Assembly (NCBI GenBank): GCA_034770075.1
Contig: CM068383.1
Coordinates: 37,343,222 to 37,407,221 of the forward strand
Direction of reading: 5' to 3'
DNA from: Aralia elata
Lineage: Eukaryota > Streptophyta > Magnoliopsida > Apiales > Araliaceae
DNA length: 64,000 bases
This document shows, in pieces, positions 57,361 through 64,000 of this stretch. Both the position numbers and the translations under genes were made by a program. How positions within the stretch are numbered: the stretch's first letter is position 1; each line of letters opens with the position of its first letter. Under the pieces are notes generated by a model. That model saw nothing but the letters and a program-made list of their open reading frames with translations. It did not search any database and was not told the DNA's origin.

Positions 57361-60300
57361 TGTGGCACCCCCAAATTCGGGTACTTAAAAACCCATACTT
57401 GGTGCTACACGATACCATTTATACAAGCTGCTTATCATAAAAGATAATAATAGTTATTACATCAGAGGTATCTATCCCAGGTACGAAGACCTTTAGAATC
57501 TTTATTACATGATAGATATTGTATTTTTAAAACAAAAGTCTATCTATTACAACAAGCATCTATAATTACTCCTGTAGCTTTCCCTTGCCTTTATCCTTTC
57601 CGGACCCTTCTATGCGTTCTGGCTTAGCTGAAAACATTTATATTCAAAGCAATAAATGTTTTCTTTGAGATATGTTGTTATAGCAGAATAAATATTGTAA
57701 AGCAACTGAACGATTCATAAACAACAGTATGATTCGTTTGTCTTTTTGAAATGATATACTGAATTCTGTTACTGAGTCGTCATAAGACCATGAACTTTTA
57801 GTTTTTCTTTTCTTGAAAAGGTTCTATCAGAAATCCATCTGTGAATCGTCTGGTCTTACGGGCACGGTGGGTGATCAGCCCGTTATGCCCTGTATTGATC
57901 AATACTATCTATTCGAACAGCACTTGTGTTCACTGTCACCGTCCTCAGGACACAATATAAAATTTTTCCCAAGTTAGGGATGTTCTACTCAGTTTGAAGT
58001 TAAACAAAAAGCAAAAAGGATGAACAACTTTATAAATTCTGAAACGATTTCAAGACTTAGTATGAAAGAATTGAAATAGTTAAATCTAGGGTCTAGCCAG
58101 AACAAACAGCGTAGACCTTCATTAAACTGCAAATGTGTATTGAATTTTATCAAGTACACATGATCTTACCTTCACTATTTTTCGAAGCTGATTGGAATAA
58201 AATTATATAACATTATATTATTCATATATAATCGCGAAACATTTGCTCAAGAGAAGTGAACTTGTTTGAAAGTAAAGAATTTAGATACTTGCTCAAAAAT
58301 AACCAAGATTAGGATACTTGCCTTGTCTGTTGTCTATTGTATTAAGTTCAGCTAAATTTGCTTTTACGGATCCTACACAATCATAGTTATATAAATGCAT
58401 TAGCCATATATCCAGAATATACAACTTATATAGTTATATATTAAATATCCACATTGGTCACGTTATTAGCTTATGATACTTAGTTTTCGCTTTGGTAAGT
58501 TTCGTTGTGATTGTAATACGTGAGTACATTAAAATCTTAGCTTATAACACACGTATTTATTATACATGAGTATAGCATATATCTTATACTTCAGTAAATT
58601 CATAGCGTATCTTATACATCGAGTGTAATTATAACTTGTATAAATAAGTTATAACTTCCGTAATCATGTATAGATTCATTTTCGTATACTAACGCGTTAA
58701 ATACTATCACGTTTCGATAGCTTGGTATAACAGTCCGCTAAAAGTAATTTCATCTTCTTGTTTAGTTTAGAAATTCTAAGCTTAATGTGAATCTTGTTGG
58801 TGTTATTGTGTACTTCATTATTATAATATTATATTTATATATATAGATTGTTTTTCTTTTATTTTATTTTTTTAACTGTGAATCTTTAAAAAAAAAATTA
58901 AGCGCCAAGCCACGCCGCTGCAGCAGCAGTCAGCGTACTGCTGCTGATGCAGCCAGCGTGCTGCTGCTGCTGGCAGGCAGCGTGCTACTGCGTATTGTGT
59001 GCCTTGCTGTCAATCAAGGTGATGTTGTTGCTAGTTGGCCTGTTGTGCATGCACGCTGCTACACTTTGCTGTGCAGGCAGCGGCTGCACATGCTGCCATG
59101 TTGCTGCTAGCATTTGCTGTTAAGAAGGTGCGCGTTGTACGTTGCGGTGGCGCAGGCTGGTGCACATTGCTGTGCACGCCGCTGCTGCACAGGCAGCAGC
59201 CTCCTTTGCCATGCAGCTAGTTCGCGAAATTATAACTTTTAACATGTACGTTCGATAAAAATCAAGTTTGAATATATTATAGCCACTATAGTAAACTATT
59301 TTAAAAAAATTCTAACCATCCCTTTCGGACATCTTTGACGGCCCAAATTAAGCCTCAAAAGTGCGTGATCGCGACTGTTTCTAGTATTTCGTTTAGCTCC
59401 ATATTCGCTTTCAACCGTGTTCTGGTTCCAACAAATGGCTTAAATAACATTATAATACATATATGAATGTTTCCCAATGTCCAGACTTGGGTAATTATCC
59501 ATTTCAAGCTTCTAAGCTTCTTTGATGCATTTTATCGAACAACTAGTACGCATTCTTTGTTTTGATAGATTTCTTCACCACTTGTTTAGTGTTTCACTAG
59601 AATTTCATATAGAAATCCTCCACCCTTATTCCTCCACACATTAACTACTAATCACCCATGTTTTAAGTCCAATTTACTAGCAATTTCATCTAATTCTCAC
59701 ATAACCCAGTTATTATAACTTTTCTATCCAATTTAAATATTTAAGTGAACAAAGGAACAGAGAAGAATTTATAAATGAAATTGATTTTAGTTCTTACCTT
59801 GTTTGATGATTAACCCCTGCTCCAATTCTTCTTCTATTCCAGATTATAGCTTTGACTTGCACGTCTTTAATTTCATGAGTACTTGGTAATTTGCTAACAT
59901 GCTAGGAAATTCTTGTTTTGGAACGAATAGAGGAATGGAATGGTTTGGAACGACAGAGAGAATGAGGGCTTCTTAGTTTCTATCTTACTGCTTATTCTCA
60001 TTTTTTAGACATAGCCTAGCTTGGTTGGGTGTTGGTCTATTATTCTAATAAACTTACAGCTCCTGCTAAGCTCCTTCCTCATGCTTATTAAATTATACTC
60101 TGCATACTGTACATTTCATATAATGCTACACTATGCATAAATGTATCCCCATAAATCTGAAAATTAAATAATTAAATATTTTTGAAAATAATAAAAATTA
60201 TTTTAATAATTATGAAATATTTTCCATAATTATATTTTATCACTTTTTACTCGATAATTAAAATAATTAGTATATAATATGCTGCTTATTATCCTTCCAT

Positions 60301-60773
60301 AGAATGAATATCATTCACTAAATAAAATAATTTATTTAATGAAATCATTTTATCACACGAAAATAATTTAATATACTAAATTATTTTAATTCATTTAATT
60401 CAATGAATATTCTAATTTGATATTCCTAAGTTAGTTATTTCCTTTTTCAACAAACATGGAAATAATTTCCTTATTTAATATCCTTAACACCCACCTCTTT
60501 ATATTTAAATAATTTAATTTCATAAATTATTTAAATATACTTTATTTAATATATACAATAAAATTTGCATAATTAAATAATTCCTAATTTCTTTTTACCT
60601 AGAAATTTCTTTCAATCAACTATATACGTGTAATAAATATATACATATATTTATCACACTGCAATCATATACTTCTCATACTGCACATGTACACAGATCA
60701 CAATTAATAAATAAATAAAAATTTATCCACGAAATTCTTATTTGATTATTACCGGAAAGTTCGAGTTATTACA
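57361..60773 (-). repeat. 5' LTR of the Tekay element
   Basis: 3413 bp, matching 47578-51332 with scattered substitutions. It lacks the hAT and a ~65-base segment at about 57650, and has a longer CTG-rich island (58904-59220). Confidence 0.92.
58904..59220. repeat. CTG/GCTGCT-rich island in the 5' LTR
   Basis: As at 49502-49780, but expanded by extra CAGCGTGCTGCTGCTG units (58935-58995). The copies differ by whole repeat units, the pattern expected from replication slippage. Confidence 0.75.
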
Positions 60774-60800
60774 ATAACAACTAATGTTGGCCTAAATTTA

Positions 60801-61160
60801 ATTATTTCTCAAGGGGAAGTTTTTGCCAAACTTGCTTCACCACATCCAGCGTAAATAACCATTTTCATTTACCCGAATCTTGCATTTATCCTTGCAACTC
60901 AATTCATCTCCCTCCTCTGACTGGAACAGATAAGCGTAGCCAATATCGGATTCTCCCTTACAGACAGTTTTTGCAAAGTAATCACGAAATTTGCTGGGAG
61001 GAGGTACACTGATTAAAATTTCTTGGCCTGGATATACATTTTGAGTTTCTGCTACAGTAAAATCATTACTACCACAATTTACTTCAACTATTTTCCCAAG
61101 GCCAAGTTGATTGCTTACAAGCAGGTTAGCAGCCTTGCTAATATGGTCACATAATGTATG
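60801..61160 (-). pseudogene. Unrecognised coding-like fragment
   Basis: Minus strand, open from 61160 to TGA 60837, with a plausible continuation to about 60801. It reads HISKAANLLVSNQLGLGKIV, then CGSNDFTVAETQNVYPGQEI, SVPPPSKFRDYFAKTVCKGE, IGYAYLFQSEEGDELSCKDK and NENGYLRWMW. Codon structure is good and composition is balanced, with several cysteines, so it looks like a real exon of a secreted or extracellular-domain protein. I do not recognise the family. No start codon or signal peptide is evident. It lies just outside the Tekay target duplication, so it belongs to the insertion site. Confidence 0.45.
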
Positions 61161-61189
61161 CTAATATAGATATTAAATTTTATTTTTGA

Positions 61190-61850
61190 AAACAAACATG
61201 AATATATCTATATCCGCATCTAAAAATATTCGGATTATATGGATAAGGGTAGTCTTTCTCATTCTCCTTTTTCGTTTTTGTCTTGTTCTTTTTCTGTCTG
61301 TACTAGAGGTTATCCGGACATGACCATCATTCAAATAGTTTTAACTCCTTTTTTTAAAAAAATTATTATTCCTTCCTTCTCCTACACATAAAAACCACGC
61401 CATGCAATGAATGAACAAGATATTAAACTAAACATATTGTTCTTGATGTATGGTGAATTGTTTTGAAGAATTTGAAGCCGTGATCATCTATAGGAGGAGT
61501 ATATATTTAAATATAAAGAGACGAGATCAAATTTTTATATATCTAACCTATCCTTTTCCGTATTTTCTTGGAGAATCACATGAATGAATTCTTCCGGTCT
61601 AGGTTGAGGAATCATATCTTGTTATCATATAGTCTATATAGATAACGATCTCTAATACCTACAAAAGAAAATTTCATCACAAGATTATACTACAAAAGGA
61701 ATCATATCCTTATTAATTGGTATATCAATTATCAATAAACCACTATAGAGCTAATTAATGGATAATGAAATACTCCTTCAGTCTCACAAATGGTCTCCTT
61801 TATAAAATAATTTTGTTTTACAAAAAAAATATTCTTATAGTAGTATGAAA
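61190..61850 (+). repeat. Repeat family B, plus-oriented copy
   Basis: Nearly collinear with the inverted 28081-28560 and with 30313-30660: TTCTCATTCTCC, GTCTTGTTCTTTTTCTGTCTG, CATGCAATGAATGAACAAGA, GATCATCTATAGGAGGAGTA, ATAGTCTATATAGATAACGA, then TTAATGGATAATGAAATA and CAGTCTCACAAATGGTCTCC (a MITE-like end). No coding capacity. Confidence 0.65.
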
Positions 61851-62397
61851 TGACATAATTTTTCAAATTTGTAATTATAATTTTATCATAATTTTACTAT
61901 TACTTAACTGACAATTTATTATTTTTATGAGGAAATATAAAATACAAATATAAAGTTTTTATATTTGTTATTTGGCGTCATCTTTCATGCCTTAAATTTC
62001 TGTAAACCGCAACATATCCTCATTCTCGTCACTATTTACAGCCATAGTTTTGAAAATTTGTAACTCAACCATATTTACCCCGAATCGAGTAATTATTTAG
62101 CCTATTTCGTGTATCTTTTTGAGATCTACAATTTTCGTGAAGACATGAAGAGATTTTGAAAACTTTAGAAGACCCAAAAGTTAAATTCTTTACTGCTACG
62201 TATTGAAGAAAGGCAAACAAGTAAGGTAAATATATTATTTCAAATTTTTATTTTAAGTTTAGTTATGAGGGTTTTTAAATTAGAGATTGTTTTAAAATAA
62301 AATAGAGACATGGAATTAGAAGTCATGATAATCAGATAGCGGAGATAAATTTATATAAAGAAATATAATTTAATTGAATGTAACATTAAAATCTGAT
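61851..62397. other. Spacer, no gene seen
   Basis: AT-rich, without recognisable structure. Confidence 0.35.
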
Positions 62398-62545
62398 ACT
62401 ACTAGAAAAAAGGCCTGTAGCGAGGGTCGCCGACCGTAACTATAGGCCTTATGACCATAGCTATAGGTATTATCGACATTCGCCGATTCTCGCCGTAGGT
62501 TGCGTGGCTAAAGCCTTTAGCTACGGTGTACAAGATTTAGCTATA
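62398..62545 (+). mobile_element. Possible CACTA-type end
   Basis: TACTACTAGAAAAAAGGCC resembles the common CACTA terminus CACTACTAGAAAAA with its first C changed. It is followed by repeated CTACGGT / ACCGTAG / TAGCTATA motifs like subterminal arrays. No opposite end or duplication was found. Confidence 0.35.
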
Positions 62546-62560
62546 AATTTATCATATAAC

Positions 62561-62812
62561 AAGTACAAGATTTATATGTTTACAAAATTTCAGGCGTAGA
62601 TGAAGTTGCGCTTGTTTTCCGCAGCAAAACCAAAAAATATCCACACCACAAGGTCTTGGGATTTCATGGGTTTTCTCAAAATGTACAAAGACGAACGAAT
62701 GTCAAAGTGATGTTATAATAGGAATAATATTAACCGAAATTTGGCCGGAGTCTAATAGCTTCAAGGACGAAGGATTTGGTCCACCACCTTCAAGGTGGAA
62801 GGGAGTTTGCCA
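62561..62812 (+). pseudogene. Inverted duplicate of a subtilase exon
   Basis: The plus strand starts with intron and acceptor sequence (ATTTATATGTTTACAAAATT, TCAG) and continues as a diverged copy of the minus-strand exon at 63593-63840, reading pieces such as GFHGFSQNVQRRTNVK, SNSFKDEGFGPPPSRW and KGVCQGYN. In the catalytic Asp motif the minus copy has IIDTGIW, while this copy has IILTEIW, so the active-site Asp is lost. It breaks off at 62812, directly against the next exon of the minus-strand gene. Confidence 0.7.
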
Positions 62813-63234
62813 AGGATATAATTACGGGGTTAGGACCGTCATTCCGTGCAGATGATGATGTTAATATTCCATGTTGAAAAGCATGGAATGATCCAATTGC
62901 TATGGAATATTTTAAATAATCTTCAGCAAAGCGTCGCCCAAGCGATATGGAAATTAGATCAACCCCATCAACAATTGCATCCGAGAATGGTGCAAGAATA
63001 GCTTCATCAGTACAACGTTGCCAGCATACTTTGTAGACAGCGATCCGGGCTGATGGAACACCTCCTCGAGCAGTTCCAAGCCCAAATCCTAGCATGCTTG
63101 CTGAAGGAACTATCCCCCCAGCGGCAGTGGACGTGCGCGGTGTGTGTTCCATGGCCTGATGAGTCTCTTGGAGATGCAATTTCTGTATCGCTCAAGTTTC
63201 CTTCTTTTAGATAATATCTCGCTCCAATGATTTT
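62813..63234 (-). pseudogene. Subtilisin-like protease exon with catalytic His
   Basis: Minus strand, from the acceptor GCAATGCAG (63235 and up). Reads KIIGARYYLKEGNLSD, SPRDSSGHGTHTA with the catalytic His, and after a small insertion that shifts the frame STAAGGIVPSASMLGFGLGT, ARGGVPSARIAVYKVCW, ILAPFSDAIVDGVDLISISL and ILTSSSARNDGPNP. This is the peptidase S8 domain of plant subtilases (SBT4/cucumisin type), which process extracellular proteins. The exon is cut at 62813; the oxyanion Asn region, the PA insertion and the catalytic Ser are absent. Confidence 0.8.
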
Positions 63235-63592
63235 GCTGCATTGCAAAGTTGAGAATTGTTATGTTAGTAATATGACTAAATGCAAAGCTGTCCCCTCTGT
63301 TTGCGCCTGTGTCTGTACTTGAATTTGACTAATTAGAAAAATACTCTCTCAAGGTACAATTATTAGTGTAAAATTGTACTTTTTTGACTCAAAAGATATA
63401 ATTTTACACTACAAGCTTTATATTGAGGGGGTATTTTATCAAATTTATCAACTCATTAAGGACATTGACACCGTCACAAGTGATTAAACTAAGGGGACAA
63501 TTTTACATTCTAGTCTGATAATAATAATTTCACGCACAAAATTACGTTAATCTTGTATGTTTGCATGCATGGTGCCGGCAACGAAACTTACT
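63235..63592 (-). other. Subtilase intron
   Basis: Between the donor (AACAA/GTAAGT, about 63592) and the acceptor at 63235. The split codons join as CNNKIIGAR. AT-rich, no gene. Confidence 0.6.
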
Positions 63593-63840
63593 TGTTGCAT
63601 GTGAAATTATATCCTTGACAAACTCCTTTCCATCTTGAAGGTGGTGGACCAAATCCTTCATCCTTGAAGCTGTCAGACTCCAACCAAATTCCGGTATCTA
63701 TTATTCCTATTATAACATCACTTTCCACATCCGTTCTTGGCACATTTTGAGGAAATCCCGCAAATTCCCAGCACCTTGTAGTGTGAATTTTTCTGGATTT
63801 GCTGCGAACACAAACGCAACACCATCTAGGCCTGAAATTT
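63593..63840 (-). pseudogene. Subtilisin-like protease exon with catalytic Asp
   Basis: Minus strand, acceptor AAAATTTCAG at about 63841. It reads DGVAFVFAANPEKF, then across a frameshift near 63745-63760 VPRTDVESDVIIGIIDTGIW (catalytic Asp), DSFKDEGFGPPPSRWKGVCQ and GYNFTCN. It joins the exon at 63234 in frame. Further 5' exons, for the signal peptide and propeptide, would lie beyond the window. The inverted copy is at 62561-62812. Confidence 0.8.
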
Positions 63841-64000
63841 TGTGAACATATAAATCTTATAGTTGTTATTTGATAAACAAAAGCGCATAATTACTCCAAG
63901 TTAATTTGCAAAATTTTAAATTTTGTGAACGTTTTTATGTAGTTAACAATATTAACTTTTACATTAATCAAACTTAAACAAATTCACATTAATTTTAAAA

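Larger units (their letters stand above)
47578..60773 (-). mobile_element. Tekay/Del-like chromovirus (Gypsy LTR retrotransposon), complete
   Basis: Two ~3.4-kb LTRs (47578-51332 and 57361-60773) are bounded by TGTGGC and TTATTACA on the plus strand. Flanks are ATAAC at 47573-47577 and 60774-60778, a perfect 5-bp duplication. On the minus strand the order is 5' LTR, iMet primer site, a small acidic ORF, gag, protease, RT, RNase H, integrase, chromodomain, polypurine tract and 3' LTR. RT before integrase defines Gypsy; the C-terminal chromodomain and long LTRs suggest the Tekay/Del lineage. Two frameshifts and two stops break the coding region, but the catalytic motifs are intact and the LTRs are very similar, so the insertion is comparatively recent. 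Confidence 0.93.

Overview
This is nuclear DNA from a plant, most likely a dicot with a large, repeat-rich genome. The evidence is spliceosomal introns, plant-specific gene families (PPR protein, subtilase, ASY1), plant lineages of LTR retrotransposon, CACTA, hAT, Mutator-type and Helitron elements, and AT-rich spacers. I found no gene that looks intact and functional, and no rRNA, tRNA or CRISPR array. The window is a nested graveyard of transposable elements with pieces of host genes carried inside some of them. The species cannot be named from the sequence alone.

Layout. 1-2629: the 5' end of a minus-strand Athila-like Gypsy element (LTR, tRNA-Asp primer site, short Gag ORF) that runs off the window start. 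2973-24530: a ~303-bp Mutator-type MITE split by a Copia element (3018-24265, SIRE/Maximus-like, target duplication TGTAT). The 3' LTR of that Copia is itself split by a complete 8.2-kb CACTA transposon (15524-23744, target duplication TTT). The Copia carries broken gag-pol genes and a downstream additional ORF in the env position. The CACTA carries a decayed TNP2-type transposase and a second transposon gene.

24540-33773: inverted-repeat-rich land. It holds a PPR pseudogene split by a hAT MITE (8-bp duplication ATGACCTA), a large foldback structure whose ~1.2-kb arms both contain the promoter and first codons of a plant gene, a 730-bp palindrome, and a second copy of the MITE with the same 9-bp duplication. 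34718-39366: a 4.65-kb CACTA-type element (duplication AAT) with exons and introns of three unrelated host genes, namely a PI31-type proteasome regulator, a kinesin-7 motor and the meiotic HORMA protein ASY1. This is the most interesting object in the window. 40518-43650: a minus-strand Helitron 3' end, followed by a minisatellite and by minus-strand exon fragments of NADPH-cytochrome P450 reductase and a protein kinase. 44403-44902: a solo CACTA end.

47578-60773: a complete 13.2-kb minus-strand Tekay/Del-like chromovirus (Gypsy) with ~3.4-kb LTRs (duplication ATAAC), one of which was later hit by a hAT MITE. It retains gag, protease, RT, RNase H, integrase and a chromodomain, with few disruptions. 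60774-64000: an unrecognised coding-like fragment, another copy of the foldback-associated repeat, a weak CACTA-like end, and a subtilisin-like protease pseudogene with an inverted duplicate of one exon.

The parts do not form a pathway. They document successive insertions whose order can be read from target duplications: MITE, then Copia, then CACTA on the left; Tekay, then hAT on the right. Several stops in the retroelement genes can be explained by C-to-T or G-to-A changes, as expected for old methylated copies.
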